Below, piece after piece: positions 54,961-64,000 of a stretch of 64,000 bases of DNA. Location of the stretch: positions 1,674,001 to 1,738,000 of the forward strand of contig CP087208.1 in assembly GCA_020912385.1 (NCBI GenBank), given 5' to 3'. Source of the DNA: Neofusicoccum parvum (Eukaryota > Ascomycota > Dothideomycetes > Botryosphaeriales > Botryosphaeriaceae). The notes under the pieces are model-generated. The model had not been told where the DNA came from. It did no database searches and saw only the letters and a list, made by a program, of their open reading frames with translations. The translations under genes were made by a program, and so were the position numbers. Each line of letters begins with the position of its first letter. Within the stretch, counting starts at the first letter, position 1.

Positions 54961-56355
54961 CTATTTCTCGTTCTTGACGTCCTCCCACAGCTTCACCGTA
55001 GGGTGGTCCTTCACGCTCTGGCCGTCCTGCAGATTCTCCTTGATCGTTTTGACGGCCGCCTCGATGTCCTCACGAAGCTTGGTGGCGGTACGGTACGTCT
55101 CAACGTCACCACCGGGCATCTGGGCGCCGAGCACGCGCTGGGCCAGAGTCAGCCCACGCCAGACGGAGACGAGCCGACGGATCTTGTGGCCGGCTTCGTT
55201 GACATGTTCGTAGCGGCTCGGTTCCTTCAGGGATTTGATTTCCTCGGCGACCTCCTCGTCCGAGAGCTCCGAGAGAAGGCCTTCCGGCCCAGCCGACTCC
55301 TTTGCTGACGCAGTGGTTGGGTCCTGCCATTGTGACAACGCGTTAGCATGTTGGAGGGGTCCCAGGCTACAGTAAGAACAGCATACCTCCAGGCCATAGA
55401 GCTTCAGGTTCGCTACCAGCCTCTCCGCGTACGCCTTCACCATGCCATCCTCATCCACGCCGTCCTTCCACTTCAGCGCCTGCACCGCCGCCAGCTCCAG
55501 CGGCGTCGCGATCACAAACGGCAGCGTCCGCAGATCGCCCTTCTCCACCCTCCTCCCGCCGCAGTGCTCCTCCCTCTCCATCAGCTCCACCACCTGCTCC
55601 GCCCACCCCACCGCCCTCTCCGTCTCCCTCTCGCCCCAATCGCTCCTCGCCGCCACACGCCTCACCTCCCACATCACCCACTCCACCACCCCAACACTCC
55701 GCAGCCTCACCCCCGTCCTCTCCGCCCTCTGTACACACCTCAACACGACATGCAGCGCGCGCCCCTCGCCCGCCTCCCTCACAAACTTCTCGACCCAGCC
55801 CTCCCTCAACCCGACCCCGGCGTCGCGCAGCCCCTCCAGCAGCCTCGCCACGTTGTCCCAGTCGCGGTGGCTGCGCGCCAGCGCCATCGCGTCGCGCAGC
55901 GCCGCCCACCGCGCCGGCACGTCGCGCTGCCGGTCGACGTGCTCGAGCGCCACGTCCGCGCCCGCCACCGCGCTGCGCACCGGCTCCGCCGCCAGCCGCG
56001 CCCGGTGCCGCTCACCGTACACCAGCCGCCGCTGCGCCGCGTTCAGGTGCGCCGGCACCAGGATCCGCCGCCGCGCCAGGTCCAGCACCGCGTCCAGGTC
56101 CGGGTTGTCGCTCTTCTCGAAGGTGGGGAGGGCTGGGGAGGGGTTTGCGTTAGCGAGGAGGGAGCTTTTTTGTAGGGTGTCGGGGGCTCAATGGGGCGTG
56201 GGGTGGTGGGTTAGTGTAGGAGGGAAAAGTTGTGTGAGGTGGACGACGGGCGGTGGGGACGACGTACTGTGGCGCTGGGAGACGGCGCTGCTGGAAAAGG
56301 TCTGGCGGCCGGAATGCCGCAAGGCGGCACGCCAGCTTCGTGCTGTTAAGCTCAT
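54961..56355 (-). CDS. Conserved-looking protein of unknown function, probably mitochondrial
   Basis: Exons 56355-56268, 56132-55387 and 55323-54961 give 398 residues. The N-terminus MSLTARSWRAALRHSGRQTF followed by SSSAVSQRH is a textbook mitochondrial presequence. The body begins TLPTFEKSDNPDLDAVLDLA and RRRILVPAHLNAAQRRLVYG, is helical and Arg/Ala/Glu-rich (WAALRDAMALARSHRDWDNV), and ends in an acidic-basic helical tail (LREDIEAAVKTIKENLQDGQ). I recognise no named family. The second intron (55386-55324) is exactly 63 nt, in frame and free of stops, but has GTATGC, a GCTAAC branch site and GGCAG, so I treat it as an intron; if retained it would add 21 residues. The first intron is 135 nt. 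The histidine phosphatase gene follows on the same strand 290 bp away. Confidence 0.75.
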
Positions 56356-56787
56356 CGCGGTGAGATGTGTGGAGGCACAATGGGATGGTGCGGTGATGAG
56401 CGTTGGCCGCCGGAAGTCGCGAAGCTTCAACATTCGAGTCGCGGCAAAAGCCCGGCAAAACCTTTGAGCCGCGCGCAGGCATGGGTGCATCAATCCTGGC
56501 TAGGCAGCCTGTAGACGCCATAAATCTTCTTAAGTATTGGAAAGAGAACCTTGGCTTTCAAGCTTCTGATGGGTCCTTATAGCTTACGCCAAATTTTCAA
56601 CAAAAATTCATCAAAGCAGTGCCGCCCCAACCCCCTTCCCGTCCAATCATATGCCGTGTATTTCGTGTAGTCTGTCCCCCAGGCCTCAAGATAATCTGCC
56701 AACCAAATTACCGGGTATCGTGTATAAGATGCTACCTAACCTAGAAAACATATAGCTCACTGCAATTTTCATACCTGCGCCAATATC
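56356..56787. other. Intergenic region, no gene seen
   Basis: About 430 bases between two minus-strand genes: the promoter of the unknown mitochondrial-like gene and the 3' flank of the exonuclease gene. Lower GC at 56530-56760. Confidence 0.5.
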
Positions 56788-59577
56788 TCAGAACTTCCTT
56801 TTCTTCGAGATCGCCGGTGGCGGTGTCGGAAACTCGCCATACACCCACTTTTGCGCGGGTTTCGAAGATACACGCGACGTCGCTGGTTTAGTGGTCTCAA
56901 ACGCGTCCTCCTTATCTGTCTGCTCTGATCCATCAGATATCGAATCATTGGAGGGCCCCCTGTTGCTTGCGGGTGCAGAAAAGCTCCTGTTGTGTTTCTC
57001 CAGGAAATTGTCCATGTTCTTGCTGTGCCGCTGCGCCGTGTTATCAAGAGCGCGGGCTCCAGGTATGAGCACGAGATTGGCACGGGTACGCGGTTTGGCG
57101 AGTGCGATGGCATGGAGAGTGCTGTCTGAGCAGATTGTCTCCGCTTTGAGTTTGCTGAGCGAAGAGAGTTGAGTTCGGAGGGCTTTGAGAGCGTTGAAGA
57201 AGGGGCGATCCGCCGGACTAAGCTCGTCTGCATCCGAAGGCTTGTGTTCAACCATGAGGTCGGCAAGGGAGGGAAGAGGTGGTCTGGTAAGATGTTGAGT
57301 GGTGGAGCCAGTGTCTGCTGCTCGACCAGTAGAGAGAGCTTCTGCTGACCGAGTGCGAATCAGGCCGAGGAACTTTTCTTCGGAGATTGTTTGGAGATTG
57401 TAATCGGTAATTGCTTGAAGCTTGCTCTCGGACACGTTCCTCCCGGTAACAACCAGAGTCGTTTCGCTGTCTGGCCCCATCAGGACTTCTGCACCGCAGA
57501 TCGTTGCAAGCTCCTGCGCTGCTGTCCGCCCGAGGCAGTCCAAGATACCCGTGAAGACAATCCGCTCCCCTGCAAGACACCCTTCAGCTCCGGGAGGGAG
57601 GTTGTCTGGTGTGATGTTTAGAGCTTCATCATCGGATATGTCTTCTTCCGAACTTTGTTTCTCTGAGCTCTCAACCGAGTCGAAGTCCCTTATAACTGAC
57701 AGCCATGTCTCTCCGTATTGTCTAGCCAGGTAGTCTCCCACGCCGTTGATCTCTCGTAGCTCTTTCAATGACATAGGCCGTTTTTCCGCAATGTCTTTGA
57801 GAACGCCATTGTTGGCAATCCTGTAAAACTGCCAGCTTTGGATGCTTCGCTCGGCTGCAATTTCCCTGCGTTTGGCGCAGAGAGCGTTGAAGAGAGGCTT
57901 GCTGGAATCGTCAACGTTCGATGCATTCCTCTGCTTCTTTTGCTTGGGTGCTGATATGATGGGCTCATCAATGATGACGTCGTCCGGAACATCATCAATA
58001 CCTTCCAGAGAGGCTTCTGCAGAATATGGTGCATCGCGGATGGTCGATAGACATGTCTCCCCAAAATTGCGTATTGTTTGGTCACCAACACCCTTCACCT
58101 GCCTGAGCTGTTCAAGCGTTTGTGGTCGAGCCAAAGCGATTCGTTTTAAAACCTGGTTCGAAGCGACTCGCCAAGCCTCCACGCTTCTTAACTTCGCTGT
58201 CTCCGACCGTCTGAGAGAAAGAGCCTCATACAGAACAAGTGATGGTCCTTGCAGCTCATCAACTGGATGTGTAACCGCTTTTTTCCGGGTCTTGGAATCC
58301 GAGCCTGCCTTCGAGTCCTCTGATGGATCGTCTGCATCTGCCTCCTCCGGTATGCCGACAATTGGCAGGCCTAGCTCCGCAAACTCTGGCCTGGGCGGAG
58401 CTGGCTTCATGACTTTCCGTTGCTCATTCATAACGTGGAACAACATGAAACCAGCGTACGCATCGGTGGCTGCGTAGCTGATCTGGCTTTGGTTGAGTGG
58501 CCTATCCCATCTACTCGTACGGACACTGTCCTTCAACAACGGGAGCCCTAGTTTCGCTTCGACCTGGTCGCTCATGCTCTTAAGCTTCCTCATGATGTAG
58601 CCACCTGCGGTGCGATTGTTTGACAATAGATTGTAGAGGTGGCTCAGCTCAAACAAACCCTTTGGCTGAAGGTTGAGATAGGTGCGAAGTCTACCTCCAT
58701 CAGCACTGTTGATATTCACTCCAGTCTTCAATATTTCCGCAGACTCGATGATCTGCTTCAAGGCTGGAGGAAAAATCTCGGCAGCTGTCTTGCCCTCATG
58801 GAGGGCAAGGTGAAATATGGCGATCCTCTCTTCGCTTGCAAGCTGAAGGACGGAGGCATTCATTTTGATACCATCATATGGCGATGCGTACGGGCTCCAC
58901 TCCATATCGAGGCCGAGGACAGGCTCAGTGAGGAAGTGCTTGGCAATCTTCTCCGACTGCTCGAAGGTACGACAGTAGTCGACGATGACGTCTTGGCCTT
59001 CCGGGCCGTGGTAAAGTGTATGAGACCAGTAGCTTGGTGGGATCGCCTTTGGAATTTGGTCCGGAGCAACTGGTTGAGGTGGGGGCTTCCTCTTGAACGA
59101 GAGAATGACAGGCGGCTCTGTCTCTTCCTCTGCCTCTTCCTCTGTCTTTGTTTCCGTCTCATCTTGTGGAGTGGCCCCTTCGGCGTTTGTCAGGTCGATT
59201 ATCTCAGCTTGCTCTTGTGAGTCAAGAGAGAACTCATTCAGCTCGCCATAGAAGGTCGAGCCAAATGAATCCTCGGGCTTCAGCTGGGGCGGACGTCGCG
59301 GTGACGAGTCGGCCTCAGTTTCAGCATATCCGCCACTGTGTGGTGAACCGGCGTCTTGTACCTGGTCAACGTCACCCATGGCTTTCCCAGTCCTCACAGT
59401 GTATGCGTCTCTGTGCGTCGGGGCGACGGTGGAATAGCGAAGTGGGTAGCGAAAGTGGCGACGGGCAAGAGCGACAGCTGAGGTGGCTAACGGCCAGCGA
59501 AGAGGGAGCGACGGTGGTAGGTTGCGGGACGGAGCTCTGGCCGCTAGAGTGAGGCCATGGCGGGCGGCGCAAATCAT
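56788..59577 (-). CDS. WRN-like 3'-5' exonuclease with HRDC repeats and a BRCT domain
   Basis: A single exon encodes 929 residues. A DEDDy exonuclease spans about 195-392: LGLDMEWSP (Asp224, Glu226), TGVNINSADGGRL (Asp293) and SYAATDAYAGFML (Tyr368, Asp372). HRDC-like helical domains follow at about 437-515 (LYEALSLRRSE...QTLEQLRQVKGVGDQTIRNFG) and 558-635 (SLKELREINGVGDYLARQYG). A BRCT domain lies at about 668-745 (AGERIVFTGILDCLGRTAAQ, VTGRNVSESKLQAI). A third, weaker HRDC-like segment lies at about 788-865. There is no helicase domain. The C-terminus KKRKF and an internal basic stretch could direct it to the nucleus. The first 66 residues are Arg/Ala/Ser-rich without acids until later, like a mitochondrial presequence, and Met67 (MGDVDQ, codon at 59379) could start a nuclear form. 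DNA or RNA end processing is inferred from the domains. Confidence 0.88.
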   Translation of the reverse strand: MICAARHGLTLAARAPSRNLPPSLPLRWPLATSAVALARRHFRYPLRYSTVAPTHRDAYTVRTGKAMGDVDQVQDAGSPHSGGYAETEADSSPRRPPQLKPEDSFGSTFYGELNEFSLDSQEQAEIIDLTNAEGATPQDETETKTEEEAEEETEPPVILSFKRKPPPQPVAPDQIPKAIPPSYWSHTLYHGPEGQDVIVDYCRTFEQSEKIAKHFLTEPVLGLDMEWSPYASPYDGIKMNASVLQLASEERIAIFHLALHEGKTAAEIFPPALKQIIESAEILKTGVNINSADGGRLRTYLNLQPKGLFELSHLYNLLSNNRTAGGYIMRKLKSMSDQVEAKLGLPLLKDSVRTSRWDRPLNQSQISYAATDAYAGFMLFHVMNEQRKVMKPAPPRPEFAELGLPIVGIPEEADADDPSEDSKAGSDSKTRKKAVTHPVDELQGPSLVLYEALSLRRSETAKLRSVEAWRVASNQVLKRIALARPQTLEQLRQVKGVGDQTIRNFGETCLSTIRDAPYSAEASLEGIDDVPDDVIIDEPIISAPKQKKQRNASNVDDSSKPLFNALCAKRREIAAERSIQSWQFYRIANNGVLKDIAEKRPMSLKELREINGVGDYLARQYGETWLSVIRDFDSVESSEKQSSEEDISDDEALNITPDNLPPGAEGCLAGERIVFTGILDCLGRTAAQELATICGAEVLMGPDSETTLVVTGRNVSESKLQAITDYNLQTISEEKFLGLIRTRSAEALSTGRAADTGSTTQHLTRPPLPSLADLMVEHKPSDADELSPADRPFFNALKALRTQLSSLSKLKAETICSDSTLHAIALAKPRTRANLVLIPGARALDNTAQRHSKNMDNFLEKHNRSFSAPASNRGPSNDSISDGSEQTDKEDAFETTKPATSRVSSKPAQKWVYGEFPTPPPAISKKRKF

Positions 59578-60226
59578 TTCTCAGTAGGCCAGGAAAAGAG
59601 GGTAAGCCATTGCCGAGTGGTTGTGTTGGCGCAAGGCTGCAGGCGGTGTTTACTCGAGCAGGATCGAGGCTCGCGTCTTCGCCGCGGGAACGCCGCCGCG
59701 CGCGACCACGTGCCACTTAGCCTCGGCCACTTGCAGCCCATGGCCGTGGACCATTTCTCACAACAAAGAGAACCGTGGGGTTTTAGTCACCTTGGGACAC
59801 CGAGAAGCCTAAAAATATGCAAGCTGTCTCCGTGGTCTTTGAGAGGCGATGATAATAATCGTGGCCATTCAGGCATTTGCATTGCAGCACTGAGAAGGTC
59901 AGACTGGGACCCGGGAAACCCTTTGGCTCTACTTCATCATAGCCAAGCTGTAAATTAATTAATTAGCAAGAGATTTTTCATGTTCACTTAAGTGCGGAAA
60001 AGACGACACTCTTCAGAGCCGTGAGAGGACAGCGGCCACGATTAACGCACCACTCAACTTCTAGAAGAGCTTGGAAGCGGCGCGGGACGCTCGGCGGACC
60101 CTGCTCAAGCTCCCCGCGAATGTCCGTTCGCCGCCGTCACCTCACATCCTCTCTCCACCTACGAAATATCTTTCACACCCCACCGATTCACCGAGCGGAC
60201 ACCGGCCACCAGAGCATGCCATCATA
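59578..60226. other. Divergent promoter region
   Basis: About 650 bases between the exonuclease gene (-) and the unknown gene (+). A lower-GC part lies at 59800-60000. An in-frame TTG-led extension of the gene to the right starts at 60071 but has no ATG before 60227. No gene seen. Confidence 0.5.
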
Positions 60227-61861
60227 ATGGACGACCCCAAGTCACCAAAGGACAACAGCGCCATCAACAACGATAAGCCTCAACGACCCGACGACGATAA
60301 CACCAACCCGTTCATCTCCTTCCGCCGCTATGCAGACGACCAAATCTCCTCGCTCATGAGTTCCGTCATGGGCCTCCCCGCCGCCCTCTCCAAAGAGCAC
60401 GAGCGCTGGCACGCCGCCCGCCAGGACAGCGACTCCGAAGTCACCGGCAGCGGCAAGCAAGAGGTGTGGGTCAAGCAGTGGACCAGCGACAGCAAGCGCG
60501 ACGGAAACGGGACGGAGGATCAGCGGCAGGAAGAGGAGGCATCCAGCTGGGCCAAGATGTGGAAGCCCGACGGCCAGGAGGTCAAGCCGGAGGTGACCGA
60601 GGACAAGGACGGCGGCAAGACGTGGCACTGGAGCGCTTCGTGGTCATGGCCGCCCAAGGACAACCGCGTCCCCGACGAGCACCGCACGGACGATCCGGAT
60701 GATACCGCACAGCGCCAGGCCATCGAAGAAGCCCGGCGCAACGCGGAGAAGGAGCTGCAGGAGGTGGCGGATATGTTCAGGAGCTGGTTCGGCGCGGAGG
60801 ACAGCGAGGAGCAGCAGCAGAACAACCAGCAGCAATCCAGAGGCGACAACCTTCTCGACTGGATCGGGCTGGGCGAGCACGCCTCCACGGAGAAGAGGGC
60901 CGAGCTGCGCCGCGACATGGAGGACCGGATCAATCGGCTAGAGGATGAGTTTCTCAACGTCCGCGACAGCTTCTCCGGCTTCGGTCGTGGTCCGTGGAGC
61001 CACCTGCGCTTGTCCGACGAGGCTCGTGAAGGAAGCCAGATCTTGCAGACCCTAGATAATCTGCACTCCACCAGACAGTCCTTCGGCTTTCCGATGATGC
61101 GCGGGTGGGGACATCCGCTGTCGTATTTCCTGGACTACTCGAACCCGCGGACCCGTTGGGTGCTCGAACATCCCTACTCCCCCGCCGTGCTCGAAGCGGA
61201 CGCGATCAAGAACGGTGTCTCAGCTCCCAGGTACGCCGATGCGTTTGAAGATCTGATGCGCGCTGAAAGAGGACTACCATCCCGCGACAACGACTGGGAG
61301 AGGGGCTTGTGGCCGCGGAGCTATCGCCTGCTGTCAAACGTCTACTCCCGCAATCCCAGGACTCAGGACTTCTGGCAGAACGTCGAAAAGGGCGGCGAAT
61401 GGTACGTTCCGGAACGGCGAGACGGCCTACCCTCCAGCGAACAGAAGCAACTCGAAAGCCCTTCCGAATCCGCAGGACCCGTGACGAAGGACAGCGATGC
61501 CCGCGACCACATGTATGAGCGCTTCCTCGGAACGCACACCGCCGACCCGAAGACGGAGCTGGACATGTACGAGCGTTTCCTGGGCGACTCGTCGTCACAC
61601 CACCAATCTCAGTCGGCTAGCTCGACGGGAAAGCCCACTCCGTCAGACATTGATGTTTCAGCCTCCCCGATCCTGTCCACCGTCACCACGACCGAGCGCA
61701 ACGTCGCGGTCGATGGCACCGTGACGACCAAAGTCACGCTGAAGAAGCGCTTCGCCGACGGCCGCGAAGAGACCTCCGAAACCGTCAACACCAGCCGTGG
61801 CGACTCGAACGCGTCGTCCGGCGCGAACAAGAAGAGCGGGGGCTGGTTCTGGTCGAGCTGA
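60227..61861 (+). CDS. Conserved-looking fungal protein of unknown function (544 aa)
   Basis: An intronless frame starts at the ATG at 60227 (ataATGgac) and ends TGA. The protein is hydrophilic and charged, with tryptophan-rich patches (KTWHWSASWSWPPKD, GWFWSS at the C-terminus). Recognisable segments that look constrained are NPFISFRRYADDQISSLMSS followed by VMGLPAALSKEHERW near the start, a helical stretch (AIEEARRNAEKELQEVADMF), SYFLDYSNPRTRWVLEHPYS in the middle, two MYERFLG repeats (about 425 and 446), and a late segment VDGTVTTKVTLKKRFADGRE. There are no membrane spans and no enzyme motif. I recall no assigned function. Codon use is G/C-ending like its neighbours. A glutamine-rich stretch (EEQQQNNQQQ) lies at about 190-200. 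Confidence 0.8.
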   Translation: MDDPKSPKDNSAINNDKPQRPDDDNTNPFISFRRYADDQISSLMSSVMGLPAALSKEHERWHAARQDSDSEVTGSGKQEVWVKQWTSDSKRDGNGTEDQRQEEEASSWAKMWKPDGQEVKPEVTEDKDGGKTWHWSASWSWPPKDNRVPDEHRTDDPDDTAQRQAIEEARRNAEKELQEVADMFRSWFGAEDSEEQQQNNQQQSRGDNLLDWIGLGEHASTEKRAELRRDMEDRINRLEDEFLNVRDSFSGFGRGPWSHLRLSDEAREGSQILQTLDNLHSTRQSFGFPMMRGWGHPLSYFLDYSNPRTRWVLEHPYSPAVLEADAIKNGVSAPRYADAFEDLMRAERGLPSRDNDWERGLWPRSYRLLSNVYSRNPRTQDFWQNVEKGGEWYVPERRDGLPSSEQKQLESPSESAGPVTKDSDARDHMYERFLGTHTADPKTELDMYERFLGDSSSHHQSQSASSTGKPTPSDIDVSASPILSTVTTTERNVAVDGTVTTKVTLKKRFADGREETSETVNTSRGDSNASSGANKKSGGWFWSS

Positions 61862-62661
61862 GCATATACGAGAAGCACGTGTTTCCTGGTTGGATGAGAA
61901 CGATCGAGGTAAAGTAAGGCAAGGCAAGGCGCTCTAGGATAAGGGAGGACTTTTTCTTTTTTTTTTTTTTTTTTTTGAAAGGCGCCGCATAGGGTTTATA
62001 CCACTCTCCACATCCTCCGGAGTTTTGTTTTCTTTGGGGTTGCTCTCGACTCTGTTTCCTTGTCACGTACTTCACGCTCGCTGTTTTATACTGTCTCCCA
62101 CTGTAGCACAAGAAATTGAGACGGACATATATCCATGCCACTTCTCACACATCTGGGAGTCGAGGCTGCTCTGTTATAAAGGCATGGGGTTGGCAAATAC
62201 GGAGATTGTGACATCTGCTGGCTCGGCATTACTATTAACGCGAGTCTCACCTTAGAAGCTAGCGCTATATGTTGTTCGAGAAACGAGGCAGGGAGCAAAA
62301 CACGGTGAGCCTCTATAACCGTTGGGGGTACCTATCGTTCACACCAATGATAGATGTCCGAACCAGGAAAGGGAGGTTGTTGCTGGCACATCCGAATGCC
62401 AACAACAGACCAGAGCAACCTCTTCACAGTCGTACGGCAGTTGAGATGAATATCCGTGCCAAACCAAAGTCTAATATTCCAGAACGTATTTACCGAGAAA
62501 ATAGAGTGAAAAGAAAAGCAGCCAGCCGGCCAGAGTAGCAACAGATGCCGAAAGAGCGACGAACACGCGCAAAGAGCAAGGAGCGAGAAACGGCCAAAGA
62601 ACGAAAGACCTCGCCACCGCAGCGGCCCCCATCCGCCCAGACACGCCCACCGCAGCACCGC
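61862..62661. other. Convergent intergenic region with poly-T tract
   Basis: About 800 bases between two gene ends. A T-run interrupted by one C covers 61951-61976. Frames such as 62269-62538 (+) and 62332-62658 (-) overlap each other and lack family features. Confidence 0.5.
61951..61976. repeat. Poly-T homopolymer
   Basis: Twenty-six bases, all T except C at 61956, about 90 bases after the stop codon of the gene at 60227. Confidence 0.9.
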
Positions 62662-64000
62662 CTACGTATTGAACAGATACGCCGCGATGACACCACCCCA
62701 GCCGCCCCCGTTATCCGCCCTAGTCGCCACGGCCGCGCCGCCATCCGAGATGATCATGCGCTCCACAGCCTTGACGTTCGTGCCGTACAGATAGGTGCTG
62801 GTAGCGCCGTTGATCTCGATAGCGTTCTTCTGGCAGTCATCGCCAGCACACGCGTTGTTGACGCCGCCGTTGAAGAACACCCACACGCAGCCGCCGTACA
62901 GGAACAAGCCACTCGAGCCGCTGTTGATACGCTCGAACCACGCCATCCCGCAGTACGCATCCCCCGCGCAGTCCGCGAACGCCGGGTCCGACGCGATCAG
63001 GTTGTCCTGCCAGGGCTGGGGGGCGGCGACCTGGCCGGGGCCCTGCCAGTAGGGCGTCTCGCTCTGCTGCATGGCGGTGTAGACGTTTTGCGCGTTCCAG
63101 AAGGTGTACTGGTACAGGGTGCAGTGCTCCATGCCGGTGCCGACGAGCCAGGTGGCCTTGGTGGCCTCGACTAGCGCGCCGCGCCCGACCGCGATGACCT
63201 GCCCGTTGCCGCCGTCCAGGTCGTGGTCCGCGACCCAGCCCCACATGTTCTCGATGTAGGCGGAGGACGAGGCCGTCAGGTGCAGCAGCCCCCACGCCGC
63301 CTTGCACTCGGCCGGCGAGCGCGCGCAGTTGGTCTGCACCTTCGAGCCGCGCGCGCCGCCCACCCGGAAGTGCGTGTTCCAGAGACCGACGTCGCCGGGG
63401 GTCGCGCCCGCCATGTTGACTTCGAGGAGCTTGCAGCCCTGGAGCACGTCGGCGACGGTGAGGAGCATGTCGCTGATCTGCGCGACACCGACGTCGCCGC
63501 TGTTGCCGACCTTGACCATGGCGCGCGGGTTGTTGGGGTCGTAGAAGTTGCCGCCGGTGGCTGAGATGGCGGTGCCGAAGGCGTCGCCGAAGATGCGGCT
63601 GCCCGCCGGGATGGTGATGGTGTCGGTCACGATGTAGGTGCCCGCGGGCCAGTAGATGATGGAGCAGCCGGCGTATTGGGCGAGGATGGCGTTGATGTTT
63701 TTGGTGTCGTCGGTTACGCCGTCGCCGTAGACGGGGAGGCCGTCTACGGACTTGATGTTGACGAACTTGCTGGAGGAATACTCCTTGTAGGTGGGTGGGG
63801 CAATGGCGACGTACTTGCCGTCGGAGAGAAGGGCGGAAGCACGGGGGGTCGTCGTCTTCTGGCCATTGGGGATCCAAGCGTGCGCACCGCTGCCAGGGGT
63901 TGGGTAAGCATTGCCGCGGAACCAGGTGTCAGTGACAGCGCCGGTGAGAAGAGTCGCGCCATTCATGTAGACAGTGGTACCCGAGTGCTGAATGTTCTCA
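62662..64000 (-). CDS. Glycoside hydrolase family 55 beta-1,3-glucanase, C-terminal part (5' truncated by window)
   Basis: The frame is open from the right window edge (minus-strand text ENIQHSGTTVYMNGATLL) to a TAG-type stop at 62662, about 446 residues. The ATG at 63966 is internal to the domain, so the real start is outside. GH55 hallmarks are visible: a second beta-helix start VNIKSVDGLPVYGDGVTDDT and KNINAILAQYAGCSIIYWPA, DVGLWNTHFRVGGARGSKVQ, ASSSAYIENMWGWVADHDLD, GMEHCTLYQYTFWNAQNVY and MQQSETPYWQGPGQ. These pectate-lyase-like double beta-helix enzymes (about 750-800 residues) are secreted and cleave beta-1,3-glucan such as fungal wall laminarin-type glucan or plant callose. The missing N-terminal half should hold the signal peptide. 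No intron is apparent in the visible part. Confidence 0.92.
   Translation of the reverse strand, partial: ENIQHSGTTVYMNGATLLTGAVTDTWFRGNAYPTPGSGAHAWIPNGQKTTTPRASALLSDGKYVAIAPPTYKEYSSSKFVNIKSVDGLPVYGDGVTDDTKNINAILAQYAGCSIIYWPAGTYIVTDTITIPAGSRIFGDAFGTAISATGGNFYDPNNPRAMVKVGNSGDVGVAQISDMLLTVADVLQGCKLLEVNMAGATPGDVGLWNTHFRVGGARGSKVQTNCARSPAECKAAWGLLHLTASSSAYIENMWGWVADHDLDGGNGQVIAVGRGALVEATKATWLVGTGMEHCTLYQYTFWNAQNVYTAMQQSETPYWQGPGQVAAPQPWQDNLIASDPAFADCAGDAYCGMAWFERINSGSSGLFLYGGCVWVFFNGGVNNACAGDDCQKNAIEINGATSTYLYGTNVKAVERMIISDGGAAVATRADNGGGWGGVIAAYLFNT

Overview
The window is nuclear DNA of a filamentous ascomycete (Pezizomycotina, most likely Dothideomycetes). The evidence is many short introns (about 47-150 nt, GT-AG, often with a CTRAY-like branch site), GC-rich coding sequence, genes on both strands separated by 0.3-3.4 kb, and typically filamentous-fungal families: a TmpA/TmpL-like redox protein, a Goodbye-domain STAND/NLR-like protein, a pisatin-demethylase-type P450, a PDR-type ABC transporter and a GH55 glucanase. 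The class-level placement is inference. I found no convincing tRNA or rRNA gene, CRISPR array or intact transposon.

Layout. 1-1007 (+): C-terminal part of a membrane FAD/NAD oxidoreductase, cut by the window edge. 1.0-4.95 kb: mostly gene-free, with one small possible gene at 3634. 4.96-7.0 kb (+): mitochondrial ribosomal protein bL27m and the ER-degradation E2 enzyme Ubc7. 7.6-12.7 kb (-): a three-exon NLR-like gene of about 1650 aa. 12.7-15.4 kb: lower-GC accessory DNA with a possible tiny gene and an inverted repeat. 15.4-17.2 kb (+): P450. 18.6-20.4 kb (-): Aim25 scramblase. 21.3-22.6 kb (+): tRNA-splicing endonuclease subunit Sen2. 23.5-24.4 kb (-): Tim22. 25.9-29.0 kb (-): glucosidase II alpha, divergent from nucleoside diphosphate kinase (29.3-30.2 kb, +). 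30.6-32.4 kb (-): CorA-like membrane protein. 32.9-33.4 kb: a 45-bp minisatellite. 33.7-35.4 kb (-): Ape1-type M18 vacuolar aminopeptidase. 36.4-37.2 kb (-): an APH-like kinase gene with an in-frame stop. 37.9-39.5 kb (-): seryl-tRNA synthetase. 40.8-42.5 kb (-): Opi1-type repressor. 45.9-51.3 kb (+): PDR-type ABC transporter. 52.8 kb (+): small single-span membrane protein. 53.7-54.7 kb (-): histidine phosphatase. 55.0-56.4 kb (-): unknown, probably mitochondrial protein. 56.8-59.6 kb (-): exonuclease-HRDC-BRCT protein. 60.2-61.9 kb (+): conserved-looking unknown protein. 62.7-64.0 kb (-): GH55 glucanase, cut by the window edge.

Most genes are unrelated housekeeping genes. Mitochondrial functions recur (bL27m, Aim25, Tim22, the 55-kb protein, possibly the exonuclease) and so do ER/secretory functions (Ubc7, glucosidase II), but nothing suggests an operon-like cluster. 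The accessory parts are the NLR-like gene, the P450 with its decayed flanks, the minisatellite, the interrupted kinase gene and the ABC transporter with its serine-rich N-terminal extension.

The most interesting non-coding signal is a diverged dispersed repeat of about 155-180 bp present at 25.43-25.61 kb and 42.68-42.85 kb. Each copy carries, at equivalent positions, motifs matching the inositol/choline-responsive element, and the second copy lies directly upstream of the Opi1-type gene, whose yeast homologue regulates promoters with that element.
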